From assembly GCF_040239565.1 (NCBI RefSeq), contig NZ_JBEHWS010000001.1:372001-436000 (forward strand): a stretch of DNA of 64,000 nt. Reading direction: 5' to 3'. Positions within the stretch are counted from its first letter, which is position 1. Each line of letters opens with the position of its first letter. The notes below the pieces were generated by a model. That model searched no databases. It had not been told where the DNA came from and saw nothing but the letters and a program-made list of their open reading frames with translations. This document shows positions 36,244 to 45,062 of the stretch, piece by piece. A program made the position numbers and the translations under genes. This DNA comes from Fulvimarina sp040239565 (GTDB lineage: Bacteria; Pseudomonadota; Alphaproteobacteria; Rhizobiales; Rhizobiaceae).

Positions 36244-37568
36244 GTGGCAGGTCCCATGATCAGGTCTGGCAGGAAGAGCGCGATCTCCGGAAAGATGCAG
36301 AGCGTCACGATACCGAGAACCATGCAGAGGACATAGGGGATCGATCCGCGGAGAATCTGGCCGAGCGTGATGTCCGGCGCGATCCCGTTGATCACGTATA
36401 GGTTGAGCCCGACCGGCGGCGTGATGAGCCCGATCTCCATGTTGATCGTCAGGATGACGGCGAACCAGTACGGGTCGAAGCCGGCTCCGGTGATGATCGG
36501 CAAGAGGATCGGCGCGGTCATCAGGATGACGCCCACCGGCGGCAGGAAGAAGCCCGCGACCAGTAGAAAGACATTGATCACGCCCATCAGCACCCAGCGA
36601 TTGACGTCCATGTCGGCGATCGTCTGGGCGATCGTCTGCGTGATGAACATGGAGGACAGCGCGAATGCGAAGATTTCCGCCGCACCGATGATCAGCATGA
36701 TCATCACGCTCTCCCGCAGGGTGTCGCGGAAGATGATCGGCATCTGGTTGAATTTCCAGCTCTTGGAGAAGATGCCGTAGACGATCGCGACGAGGAGGAT
36801 GCAGAAGAGCGCGCCGACGCCCGCTGCCTCGGATGGCGTCGCGATGCCGCCGTAGAGGACGTAGAGCACCGCAACGATGATCGCGAGGAAGGGTAGCACT
36901 CGCGGGAGCGCGGCGAAGCGCTCGCGCATTGTGAAGCTCTCGGTCAGGTCCGACAGCCCGAGACCCTGGCGTTTGCAGGCGATGATCGTCCAGATCATGA
37001 AGTAGATGGTCAGCATCAGCCCCGGCAGGAGGCCGGCGAGGAAGAGCCGCCCGATCGAAGTTTCTGTTGCGATGCCGTAGACGATCATCGTCACCGATGG
37101 CGGGATGAGGATGCCGAGCGTGCCGCCGGCGGCGATGGAGCCGGCCGCGATCTCGGCCGGATAGCCGCGCTGGCGCATCTCCGGAATGCCCATCTTGCCG
37201 ATCGCCGCGCAGGTTGCGGGCGAGGAGCCGGAGAGAGCGGCGAAGATGGAGCACGCCCCGAGATTGGAGAGGACCAGCCCGCCCGGCACGCGATTGAGCC
37301 AGCGGTCCAGCGCCTCGTAGAGATCCTTGCCGGCGGGCGAGGAGGCGACGGCCGCGCCCATTAGGATGAACATCGGGATCGAGACGAGACCGAAGGAGGC
37401 GATCGAGGAGAAGAACTGTTCGCCGAGCGTCTCGAGGAAGAACGGCCCGTAGCTGACGAAGAGCGCGCCGAGCGCGACGAGGCCGAGGGCGAAGGCGATT
37501 GGCGTTCCGACCGCGAGAAGCGCGAACAGAACCAGCATCATTACGAGGCCAGAGGCGAGCGGACCCAT
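36240..37568 (-). CDS. TRAP transporter large permease (DctM), malonate system
   Basis: A 442-residue DctM with about twelve helices and the signatures SGSSPATCAAIGKMGIPEM and GGTLGILIPPSVTMIVYG. Because it is coupled to malonyl-CoA decarboxylase and synthetase genes, malonate (or a close dicarboxylate) is the most likely substrate, as known for MatPQM-type TRAP systems of rhizobia. The start shares one base with the dctQ stop. Confidence 0.94.
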   Translation of the reverse strand: MGPLASGLVMMLVLFALLAVGTPIAFALGLVALGALFVSYGPFFLETLGEQFFSSIASFGLVSIPMFILMGAAVASSPAGKDLYEALDRWLNRVPGGLVLSNLGACSIFAALSGSSPATCAAIGKMGIPEMRQRGYPAEIAAGSIAAGGTLGILIPPSVTMIVYGIATETSIGRLFLAGLLPGLMLTIYFMIWTIIACKRQGLGLSDLTESFTMRERFAALPRVLPFLAIIVAVLYVLYGGIATPSEAAGVGALFCILLVAIVYGIFSKSWKFNQMPIIFRDTLRESVMIMLIIGAAEIFAFALSSMFITQTIAQTIADMDVNRWVLMGVINVFLLVAGFFLPPVGVILMTAPILLPIITGAGFDPYWFAVILTINMEIGLITPPVGLNLYVINGIAPDITLGQILRGSIPYVLCMVLGIVTLCIFPEIALFLPDLIMGPAT

Positions 37569-38116
37569 CAGGAGTTCTCCGTGGTGTCGGCGAACAGTTT
37601 CGTCTGTTCGGCCACGATGCCCTGGCTTTCCTTGGGTCCGTCGAGGACAAGGCGCAGGATTTCGGCGATGTATTGAACGGCGAGCCAGACGAGACCGACC
37701 ACCATGGGCAGGGTCGGCATCCAGAGCGGCACCGCCCAGACAGTTTCAGATCGCCATCCGAAGGCGATCGTCTCGTGCAGGTAGAAATAGGCCGCATAGG
37801 CAACGAGCACCGCGAAGGTGAGCGAGGCGAGGCCGGAGATGATTTCGAGGATCATTCGGACGCGGGGTCCGGCCGCGATCTGCAGGAGATCGACGTTCAC
37901 GTGGCCCTTCACGAGAAGGGTCCAGGGCGCGCCCAGGAAGGTGGCGCCGACGATGGCGTAAATGGTGTATTCCGTCTGCCAGACTGTGGAGGCGTTCAGC
38001 ACATAGCGAACGAAGACCATATGCGTGACCGACAGGACCGCCGAGAACAGGAGCAGGCCAGCGATGACGCCGAGCACGCGCGAAATGGCGGACACTCCGG
38101 AAATGAAGGCGCGCAT
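37568..38116 (-). CDS. TRAP transporter small permease (DctQ), malonate system
   Basis: A 182-residue four-helix DctQ. Recognisable parts are the helix-1/loop FVRYVLNASTVWQTEYT and the Trp-rich middle. It ends in a short cytoplasmic tail. A 324-base gap with a small hairpin separates it from dctP upstream, which is unusually long for TRAP operons, while its link to dctM is tight. Confidence 0.9.
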   Translation of the reverse strand: MRAFISGVSAISRVLGVIAGLLLFSAVLSVTHMVFVRYVLNASTVWQTEYTIYAIVGATFLGAPWTLLVKGHVNVDLLQIAAGPRVRMILEIISGLASLTFAVLVAYAAYFYLHETIAFGWRSETVWAVPLWMPTLPMVVGLVWLAVQYIAEILRLVLDGPKESQGIVAEQTKLFADTTENS

Positions 38117-38440
38117 GGGGTGAAGGGTCTCCTTGCAGGCAGGCGGAGGTCTGGTGCGATCGGATCAGACGCGAGGCGGAATTCCGGAGGTCTTCGCTTG
38201 AGACGACAGAACTCTCCCGAGAGTTCGAAGCCATAGGCCCCGGACCGAAAAATCCACCAGAAACGGTCCCGCTTCGGACGTCATCGGGCGCCGAGGCGAA
38301 AATCGAAGGTTATCACCCTGATTGCCGTTCAGAGGTTGCGATTGCTTTGAGTGCGAGGTCCGCAACCCCTGAAGGGCATCCGGTATTCCTGAATGGCAGA
38401 GGGGCCGGCTCTATAAGAACCGGCACCGTTCCAAGTCTGA
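38117..38440. other. Intergenic gap between dctQ and dctP of the malonate operon
   Basis: This 324-base stretch holds no open frame I can support. On the dctP side, a few bases past its stop, is a hairpin (described separately). Elsewhere are short inverted repeats such as CTCTCCCGAGAG. It may contain an internal promoter for dctQM-matAB, but I see no recognisable sigma-70 pair. Confidence 0.6.
38404..38424 (-). promoter_or_regulatory. Hairpin just after dctP, inside the malonate operon
   Basis: On the transcript strand GCCGGTTCT pairs with AGAGCCGGC around a three-base TAT loop (one G-U pair). It lies 16 bases past the dctP stop and has no T tract. Hairpins at this spot often stabilise the mRNA of the abundant binding protein and lower expression of the permease genes; this role is inferred. 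Confidence 0.55.
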
Positions 38441-39430
38441 TTATTCGACGGCGAGCGCCTGATCGATCAGTTCCTGACCGTTCGGCACCTTCTCGGCGAA
38501 GTTCTTGTAGGACGTCTCCTTGGCGATCGCGAGCCAGGCGTCGTAGTTCTCCTTGGTCATCTCGACCACTTCGACATCAGCTTCCTTATAGGCCTCGACG
38601 AGCTGGTCATCGAGCTTGGCGGCCTCTTCGGCGAAGAAATCCTCGGCGACTTGACCGGCGTCCATGATCGCCTTCTGCTGCTCTTCATTGAGGTTATCGA
38701 AGGAACGCTTCGACATGAGGATCGGCTCGTACATGAACCAGAGAGCGTTCTCACCCGGCTGGGTGAGGCAATTGGCGACCTCGTAGATGCGATAGGAGAC
38801 GAGCGAGCCCGACGAGGTGTTCGCACCCGTCAGAACGTTCTGCTGCATCGCCGTGTAGATTTCCGAGGACGGCATGGAGGAGATCGATGCGCCCGCGCCG
38901 ACGAGCATTTCCTCGAAAGCGGGACCTGCTGCGCGCAGAACCTGACCCTTGGCAGATTCAGGCGTCGTGATGCAGGTCTCGTTGGAGACGAAACCACCGG
39001 CGAGCCAGGCATCGGAGATGACCATCGCGCCCGCTTCGTCAATGATCGCCTTGATCGATTCCATGAATTCGGAATCGTTGAGGCGCTGGGCCCGCTCATG
39101 GCTACCGACGAGGCCGGGCATCAGCGTCGCTGAGAATTCCGGATGACGGCCCGAGGCATAGTCGAGCGGGAAGGCGGTCACGTCCACCTGTCCGCGGGTC
39201 ACCGCCCCCCACTGGTCACGCGGCTTGAACAGCGACCCACCCGGGAAAATCTGCATGGCGACGCCGACATCGGCCTTTTCGAGCTCGTCAGCAATGATCT
39301 GAACCATTTCGTCGCGCACGTCGCCACCGCCGCCGGGCCACTGGTGCGAGGCGCGGAGCGTCACGTCCTGGGCGAGCGCGGAACCGGTGAGCGCAAACGC
39401 GCAGACGGCCGAAAGCAATGCAGTCTTCAT
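38441..39430 (-). CDS. TRAP transporter substrate-binding protein (DctP), malonate system
   Basis: A 329-residue periplasmic binding protein with a signal peptide ending at GSALAQDV. The ATG behind GGGAGGAATATC is chosen; the longer upstream frame crosses the promoter. The two-domain DctP fold has its ligand-contacting region around ETCITTPESAKGQVLRAAG. Malonate is inferred from the operon. Two copies of an operator-like sequence lie 60-90 bases upstream. Confidence 0.94.
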   Translation of the reverse strand: MKTALLSAVCAFALTGSALAQDVTLRASHQWPGGGGDVRDEMVQIIADELEKADVGVAMQIFPGGSLFKPRDQWGAVTRGQVDVTAFPLDYASGRHPEFSATLMPGLVGSHERAQRLNDSEFMESIKAIIDEAGAMVISDAWLAGGFVSNETCITTPESAKGQVLRAAGPAFEEMLVGAGASISSMPSSEIYTAMQQNVLTGANTSSGSLVSYRIYEVANCLTQPGENALWFMYEPILMSKRSFDNLNEEQQKAIMDAGQVAEDFFAEEAAKLDDQLVEAYKEADVEVVEMTKENYDAWLAIAKETSYKNFAEKVPNGQELIDQALAVE

Positions 39431-39489
39431 GATATTCCTCCCGTTGAAATGTCGCGCCTCCCAGCGCGTTCGGAAGCAACACATCAAAT

Positions 39490-39521
39490 ATTGCATGCGA
39501 TGTCAAATCGATTGTATACGA
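39490..39521. promoter_or_regulatory. Tandem GntR-type operators between malonate dctP and gntR
   Basis: ATTGCATGCGA at 39490-39500 and ATTGTATACGA at 39511-39521 are two copies of one motif, ATTG-Y-AT-R-CGA, placed exactly 21 bases apart, or two helical turns. The second copy, extended by CG on its left, is identical to the site upstream of TRAP-1 dctP. They stand between the divergent dctP and gntR genes. Confidence 0.68.
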
Positions 39522-39605
39522 AATTGAACGATTGAACCAAAACGAGGCGCGTGCCGTCCGCTCTGGGTGTGATAGACACGCCTGTGCCGGACCGGGAGGA
39601 ACAGC

Positions 39606-40283
39606 TTGGTGAAGGGATCTGGGACACGCATTCGCACCGGTGATATCCGCGACTGTCTCGAGCACGAAATTCTCACCGGGGAGCGGTTGCCGGGCCAGCG
39701 GCTCGACGAACAGGCGATCGCCCGGCGGTTCGCGGTATCGCGCACGCCTGTGCGCGAGGCGCTGCAGCAGCTGGTCGCGACCGGCCTCGTCGAGCTCCAG
39801 CCCTATCGCGGAGCCTTCGTGAAGGAGGTCTCGCTCAGCGAGCTCGTTCAGATGCTGGAGGTGATGGCCGAGCTCGAAGGCATGGCGGGCAGGCTTGCCG
39901 CCAAACGTGCCGAAAAGACTGCGATCGAGAAGCTGAAGGCGAGCCTTTCTGCCTGCGAGGATGCCGCGCGATCGGGTGATCCGGACACTTATTACGCTGA
40001 GAACAGCGTCTTCCACGAGGCGATCTATGACGGCTGCGGAAATGATTTCCTCGCCGCGGAGGCCAAACGCCTGCACCAGCGCCTCAAGGCCTATCGCCGG
40101 CTTCAGCTGCGCGTGCCGAAGCGAATTGGGCAGAGCCTCGAAGAGCATCGCCGCATCGTGGATGCGATCGAAAACGGCAAGGCGCGCGCTGCCGAGCTGG
40201 AACTGAAGAAGCATATCAGCGTCCAGGGCGAGCGCTTCACTGAATTCGTCAACACTATGAGCCGGTCCGACGCCGCCGAGTGA
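39606..40283 (+). CDS. GntR family regulator, FCD subfamily (malonate system)
   Basis: A 225-residue GntR/FCD regulator. The winged helix is at about residues 5-70 with DEQAIARRFAVSRTPVREALQQL, and the FCD domain follows with metal ligands in the FHEAIYDGCGND and EEHRRIVDAI segments. The start is TTG (or the next-codon GTG) after GGGAGGA. It is divergent from the malonate TRAP genes and most likely their regulator, acting at the tandem motif between them. Confidence 0.92.
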   Translation: MVKGSGTRIRTGDIRDCLEHEILTGERLPGQRLDEQAIARRFAVSRTPVREALQQLVATGLVELQPYRGAFVKEVSLSELVQMLEVMAELEGMAGRLAAKRAEKTAIEKLKASLSACEDAARSGDPDTYYAENSVFHEAIYDGCGNDFLAAEAKRLHQRLKAYRRLQLRVPKRIGQSLEEHRRIVDAIENGKARAAELELKKHISVQGERFTEFVNTMSRSDAAE

Positions 40284-40336
40284 TTTCCAAGTGGGCCCAA
40301 AATGGCGATACGCCACCAACAGACGAGGATGACATC

Positions 40337-41104
40337 GTGACAGGACCGACGAATGAGAGAGCGGCGCAGCTCGCCGAGAAGCTGATCGAAGCGCGGCGGA
40401 GCGGGGCACGCCTCTCGCGCGCCGAAGCCGATGCTGTGGGTGCGGGCTTTGAAACGGCCGATGCCTATGCGGTTCAGTCGCTCGTCTGTGAGACGTTCGG
40501 CCCGGCGGGCGGCTTCAAGACCGGGCGCAAGGTCGAGGGCGCTCCGGTGCTGGTCGCACCGGTCTATGCGGATGTTCTGCGGCCCTCAGGCGCGGAGTTC
40601 ACCACGAGCGACGTGAAGAGCTGCGGAATCGAACTCGAAATCGCATTCCGCCTTGATCGGCCCCTGCCGAATTTCGACGTCGAGGACTTCGCTGAGAAGG
40701 CCCGCGCCTGCGTCACCGCGCTGCCGATCATCGAGATCGTCGACGGGCGGATCGAGGATTTCCCGACGCTGCCGGACGCCGTCAAGCTTGCCGACAATCA
40801 GTTGAATGGCGGGCTCGTCTGGGGCGAGCCGGAAGCCGGGAGCGGGCCGGATTTCGTCGAGCCGACGGTGACCCTGCGCTTCAATGGAGAGACGGTCGTC
40901 TCAGGCCTGCAGAAGGTGCCGGGCGGCGATGCCTTCCAGACCTTCCTCGCCTTCGCGAAGACGATAGGCACCCATCTCGGCGGCTTCAATCCGGGGCAGA
41001 TCGTGACGACCGGCACGCTGACGGGGATGCTGTTCGTCGAGCCTGGCACGGTGGTCGAGGGGCATATCGAGGGTCTCGGCTCGGTCTCGACGACCTATCG
41101 CTGA
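40337..41104 (+). CDS. FAH/2-keto-4-pentenoate hydratase-family protein
   Basis: A 255-residue enzyme of the fumarylacetoacetate-hydrolase superfamily, closest in form to 2-keto-4-pentenoate hydratase (MhpD) and related decarboxylases. The divalent-metal acids are in GIELEIAFRL, and a Lys-containing GFKTGRKVEG segment matches the hydratase active site. I start at the GTG after GAGGATGAC; an upstream GTG overlapping the gntR stop is possible. It follows GntR-2 and is likely co-transcribed. Its link to malonate metabolism is unknown. Confidence 0.82.
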   Translation: MTGPTNERAAQLAEKLIEARRSGARLSRAEADAVGAGFETADAYAVQSLVCETFGPAGGFKTGRKVEGAPVLVAPVYADVLRPSGAEFTTSDVKSCGIELEIAFRLDRPLPNFDVEDFAEKARACVTALPIIEIVDGRIEDFPTLPDAVKLADNQLNGGLVWGEPEAGSGPDFVEPTVTLRFNGETVVSGLQKVPGGDAFQTFLAFAKTIGTHLGGFNPGQIVTTGTLTGMLFVEPGTVVEGHIEGLGSVSTTYR

Positions 41105-41107
41105 GGC

Positions 41108-41779
41108 TTACTCCGCCGCCATCACCCGCGTCAGCGCGTTCAGCTTGTGCATGAGATGTTCGCGCATCAGCTCGCCCAGAAGTTTTCCGTCGCGGGCTTC
41201 GAGCGCGGCCTGGATCGCTTCGTGCTCCTCGGTCGCGGCGAGCCAGCGGTCGGCGGAGAGATTGGCCTGATAGCGCGCCCGGAAGACACGGCTTGCGAGA
41301 AGCTCGTGATGCCGGGCGAGCGTCTGGTTGCCGGCCGCTTCCAGAATGCCGCCATGGATCTTCTGGTTGATCTCGAAATAGGCCGGCCGATCCGCCATCT
41401 CGTAGGCCTGCCGCAGCCGGACCACGAGATCGGCGAGCGCCGCGACCTGTTCCGCGCTCGCATTCTCCGCCGCCATCTCGCCGGCTGCACCTTCGAGAGC
41501 GGCGATCACCGGGAAGAGCTCACGCAATTCGGCGCTCGTCTGAAGCGCGACGATCGCGCCGCGGTTCTGGACGAGTTCGACGAAGCCCTCGTGGGCCAAA
41601 ATCTTCACCGCCTCGCGCACCGGAGTTCGCGACACGCCGAAGCGCTCGGTCAGTGCCTTTTCCGGCACCTTCTCGCCCGGCTTCAGCTCGCCTTCCATGA
41701 TCATGCGGCGCATGCGATTGCTGATCTCGGCCGAAAGCGCCGGGCGCACGAGGGGCTTTTCGAGGTCGAGAAGGCTCAT
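41108..41779 (-). CDS. GntR family regulator, FCD subfamily (block C)
   Basis: A 223-residue GntR/FCD protein. The helix-turn-helix includes PEKALTERFGVSRTPVREAVKILA at about residues 35-60; the FCD domain has His and Glu metal-ligand candidates in the INQKIHGGI and ATEEHEAIQ segments. It lies downstream of the fused dehydrogenase on the same strand, separated by about 75 bases. It probably controls the dehydrogenase and the divergent aminotransferase-TRAP operon. Confidence 0.9.
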   Translation of the reverse strand: MSLLDLEKPLVRPALSAEISNRMRRMIMEGELKPGEKVPEKALTERFGVSRTPVREAVKILAHEGFVELVQNRGAIVALQTSAELRELFPVIAALEGAAGEMAAENASAEQVAALADLVVRLRQAYEMADRPAYFEINQKIHGGILEAAGNQTLARHHELLASRVFRARYQANLSADRWLAATEEHEAIQAALEARDGKLLGELMREHLMHKLNALTRVMAAE

Positions 41780-41855
41780 CGGTGGGTCCTGCCAGTGCTC
41801 ATGTCTATACGCCGGTCTTTATCCCGTCTTTGCCGAAGCTGGACGCGCGGGTCCA

Positions 41856-44800
41856 TCACTTTTGTTGCGAAATGATTCTCGCGGGCTCCTCTAGAGCCAT
41901 TGCGAGCACTTCCGCCACATGGATCGCCTTCCGCCCGGCTCCGTCATGGATCTGATGCCGGCAGGAGGTCCCGTCGGCGACGATCAACGCGCCCTCCGGT
42001 GCCTCGCGCACCGCCGGCAGAAGCGAGAGTTCGCCCATGGCGAGCGAGACGTCGATCGTCTCCGCATCATAGCCGAACGCGCCCGCCATGCCGCAGCACG
42101 AGCTTTCGATCACCGTCAGATCGAGACCGGGAATGAGCCGCATCGCCTTTTCGACAGCGGGCATCGCGCCGAACGCCTTCTGGTGACAGTGGCCGTGCAG
42201 ATAGGCCTTCTGGCCGAGAGATTTGAGCGGCAGGGACAGCCCGCCTGCGCTGGCTTCCTTCGCGAGAAACTCCTCCAGAAGTAGCGCGCTTGCGGCGAGA
42301 TCGTCGGCGTCCTTGCCGGGGACCAGCGCCGGAAACTCGTCACGCAGGGTTAGGAGGCAGGAGGGCTCCAGCCCGACGATCATGCGTCCGGCCCGCACAT
42401 GGGGGATCAGCGCTGCAATCGTGCGCTCGGCCTCTTCCTTCGCCCGATCGGCCATTCCGCTCGCGATATAGGTCCGCCCGCAGCAGAGCGGCTGCTTGCC
42501 CGAGGAGGGGCGGGCGGTCTCGACGGAATAGCCAGCGGCAGAGAGCACCTTCACTGCTGCCCGAAGTGTCTGCGGATCGAACCACCGCCCGAAGGTATCG
42601 GCGAAGAGCACGACGCCCGGCTTGGCCGAAGCGATGTCCGCGCCGTTCGCGACTGACCCCGCCGTTTCCGTGTGCTCGACGCCGCGAGTGCTGGGCGCGT
42701 TGACCGGCGATCCGGTCGCCGTATCTGCGCCGGCTCCCTCCGGATTGAGCGGAACTCCGCCATTGGCTTCACTGGTATACGGTGTCGCACCGTTTGCGGC
42801 AAAGTTCGTCCGGCCAGTCGGGCGACCGTTATCCATCGCGCCGCCGACATCCCCTTCTTCGTCCCGGAAGAAGTCCCTGCGAAACACCGGAAGCGTTCGC
42901 CGCGACGAGAAGCCGAGAAGCTTTTCCGACAGAGCCGCCAACGGCGAAATCCTGTCGCGCAGGCCGAGGAGTCCGCCCATTCTTGCCGCATAGGGCGCCA
43001 TGCGCGGAAGATCCGCGATCAGCCTGTCTTTGCGCGAATAGCCATCACGCTTACCGCGCTGATAGAGTATCTCGGCTTTCATCTTGGCCATGTCGACGCC
43101 GGTCGGGCATTCGCGGCGGCAGGCTTTACAGGAGACGCAAAGCTTAAGCGTCTCGGCCATCTCGTCGGAATGCAGCGCGTCCGGGCCGAGCTGCCCAGAG
43201 ATCGCGAGGCGCAGCGAGTTCGCACGGCCGCGCGTCACGTCCCGCTCGTTTCGGCTGACGCGGTAGCTCGGGCACATCACGGCACCGGCCGATTTCCGGC
43301 AGGCTCCGTTGTTGTTGCACATCTCGACCGCGCCCTGGAAACCGCCCGCCGAGCCTGTCCAGGCCGACCAGTCGAACGCTGTCTGGAAATCCTCCACCGC
43401 GTAGCCCGGCGGATAGCGCATCAGGTCGCGGTCATCCATTTTCGGCGGGTTCACGATCTTGCCGGGGTTCAGCAGGCCGGAAGGATCGAAGGCGGTCTTC
43501 ACCTCCTTGAAGGCCCCGGAGATGCGCGGGCCGAACATCGCTTCGTGGAATTCCGAGCGCACGATGCCGTCGCCGTGCTCGCCCGAATGGGAGCCCTTGT
43601 ACTCGCGAACCATTGCGAAGGCCTCCTCGGCGATCGCCCGCATGGTCGCGACGTCCTTTTCCAGTTTCACGTTCAGAACGGGGCGCACGTGCAGGCAGCC
43701 TTCGGAGGCGTGGGCGTACCAGGTGCCGCGCGTGCCGTGCGCCGTAAAGATCGCGGTCAGCCGGTCGGTGTAGTCCGCGAGATGTTCGAGCGGTACCGCG
43801 CAGTCCTCGACGAAGGAAACGGGCTTCCCCGCCTCCTTCATGGACATCATGATGTTGAGGCCCGCCGCGCGCAGTTCGGCGATGGCGCTCTGAAGTTTCG
43901 CGTCGCTCACCGTGACGACGCCGCCTTCGTGTTCGCCGCCCCGGCCGAAGCCGTAGCCGAGGTCGCTCATCACGTCTTCGAGCCTGGCGATGCTCGCGGC
44001 GTTCTCGTCAGGATCATCGGCGAATTCGGTGAGGAGGAGGGCGGCCGGCTTGCCCTCGACGAAGGCCTCCAGCGTCGGCCTGAACATCGGAATGTCGCCG
44101 GCGAGCTTCAGCATCGTCTCGTCGACGAGTTCGACCGATGTCGGCTTCAGCGCGACGATGTGCTGGGCCGCTTCCATGGCCGCGCGGAAGGTCGGGAAGT
44201 GGCAGACGCCGAGGCGCTTGTTCGCCTTCGGCAGCGGCGAGAGCTTGATCTCGATCGCCGTCGAAATACCGAGCGTGCCCTCCGAGCCAACGAGCAGATG
44301 GGCGAGATTGACCGGCATGTCGCCCTGGACGAGCGCATCGAGATTATAGCCCCCGACCCGCCGCTGAACGTCTGGAAACCGCTTGGAAATCTCGTCCGCC
44401 TCGCGTCGGCCGAGCGCCAGCATGGAAGCGATCAGATCGCGAGGCGGCTCACCGGACGCCTCCTGATCGAGCCGCGCGAAGCGGCCATTCGTGCCGTCGG
44501 CGAGAATGGCGTCGATGGCGATGACGTTGTCCCGCATCGTGCCATAGCGCAGGGAGCGCGAGCCGCAGGAATTGTTGCCCGCCATGCCGCCGATCGTCGC
44601 CCGAGAGGCGGTCGAGACGTCCACCGGAAACCACAGCCCGTGCGGCTTCAGCAGCCGATTCAGATCGTCGAGCACGATGCCCGGTTCAACGAGCGCGCGC
44701 CGGCCCTCGACGTCGAGCTCGATGATCCTGTTCATGTATTTCGACGTGTCGACGATCAGTCCGGAATTGACCGTCTGCCCGCATTGCGAGGTTCCGCCGC

Positions 44801-45011
44801 CGCGCATGGTGAGCGCGATCCTGTCCTCGCGCGCCGCATCGAGCGCCGCAGCAACGTCATCGGCCGTCTTGGCGACGACGACGCCGGCCGGCATCATCTG
44901 GTAGATCGAGGCATCGGTCGCATAGCGGCCGCGCGAGAAGCGATCGAAAAAGACGTCGCCGGCGGTTTCCTTGCGCAGGCGGCGTTCGAGGCCCGGTCGA
45001 AGAATTTCCAT
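41856..45011 (-). CDS. Fused FAD/Fe-S 2-hydroxyacid dehydrogenase (GlcD-GlcF/YdiJ type)
   Basis: A 1051-residue membrane-associated dehydrogenase. Residues 1-540 form the PCMH-type FAD domain (GGGTSQCG and GGMAGNNSCGSRSLRYG). Residues 560-640 carry a ferredoxin-like domain with CVSCKACRRECP. Residues 795-1045 hold two CCG domains (LCCGR and SSCCGMAG). Relatives oxidise D-2-hydroxy acids such as D-lactate, glycolate or D-2-hydroxyglutarate to 2-oxo acids and pass electrons to quinone. A linker of about 80 residues (717-797) is rich in Gly, Ala, Asn, Pro and Thr, and seems extra for the family. It is divergent from the aminotransferase operon. Confidence 0.9.
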   Translation of the reverse strand: MEILRPGLERRLRKETAGDVFFDRFSRGRYATDASIYQMMPAGVVVAKTADDVAAALDAAREDRIALTMRGGGTSQCGQTVNSGLIVDTSKYMNRIIELDVEGRRALVEPGIVLDDLNRLLKPHGLWFPVDVSTASRATIGGMAGNNSCGSRSLRYGTMRDNVIAIDAILADGTNGRFARLDQEASGEPPRDLIASMLALGRREADEISKRFPDVQRRVGGYNLDALVQGDMPVNLAHLLVGSEGTLGISTAIEIKLSPLPKANKRLGVCHFPTFRAAMEAAQHIVALKPTSVELVDETMLKLAGDIPMFRPTLEAFVEGKPAALLLTEFADDPDENAASIARLEDVMSDLGYGFGRGGEHEGGVVTVSDAKLQSAIAELRAAGLNIMMSMKEAGKPVSFVEDCAVPLEHLADYTDRLTAIFTAHGTRGTWYAHASEGCLHVRPVLNVKLEKDVATMRAIAEEAFAMVREYKGSHSGEHGDGIVRSEFHEAMFGPRISGAFKEVKTAFDPSGLLNPGKIVNPPKMDDRDLMRYPPGYAVEDFQTAFDWSAWTGSAGGFQGAVEMCNNNGACRKSAGAVMCPSYRVSRNERDVTRGRANSLRLAISGQLGPDALHSDEMAETLKLCVSCKACRRECPTGVDMAKMKAEILYQRGKRDGYSRKDRLIADLPRMAPYAARMGGLLGLRDRISPLAALSEKLLGFSSRRTLPVFRRDFFRDEEGDVGGAMDNGRPTGRTNFAANGATPYTSEANGGVPLNPEGAGADTATGSPVNAPSTRGVEHTETAGSVANGADIASAKPGVVLFADTFGRWFDPQTLRAAVKVLSAAGYSVETARPSSGKQPLCCGRTYIASGMADRAKEEAERTIAALIPHVRAGRMIVGLEPSCLLTLRDEFPALVPGKDADDLAASALLLEEFLAKEASAGGLSLPLKSLGQKAYLHGHCHQKAFGAMPAVEKAMRLIPGLDLTVIESSCCGMAGAFGYDAETIDVSLAMGELSLLPAVREAPEGALIVADGTSCRHQIHDGAGRKAIHVAEVLAMALEEPARIISQQK

Positions 45012-45062
45012 GTTCGGGTTCGGCCCTCCCTCGGCACTTTTTTCATTTCGCCGCTTGACTGA

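Noticed and set aside
36244..37803. An in-frame upstream extension giving a 977-residue malonyl-CoA decarboxylase
   Set aside because: The extension lies inside dctM and dctQ in another frame and has no domain. The family start and overlap with the dctM stop place the true start at 36243.
42672..45062. A 796-residue open frame antisense to the fused dehydrogenase
   Set aside because: Composition is Arg/His/Asp-rich with no recognisable domain; it mirrors codon bias of the real gene.
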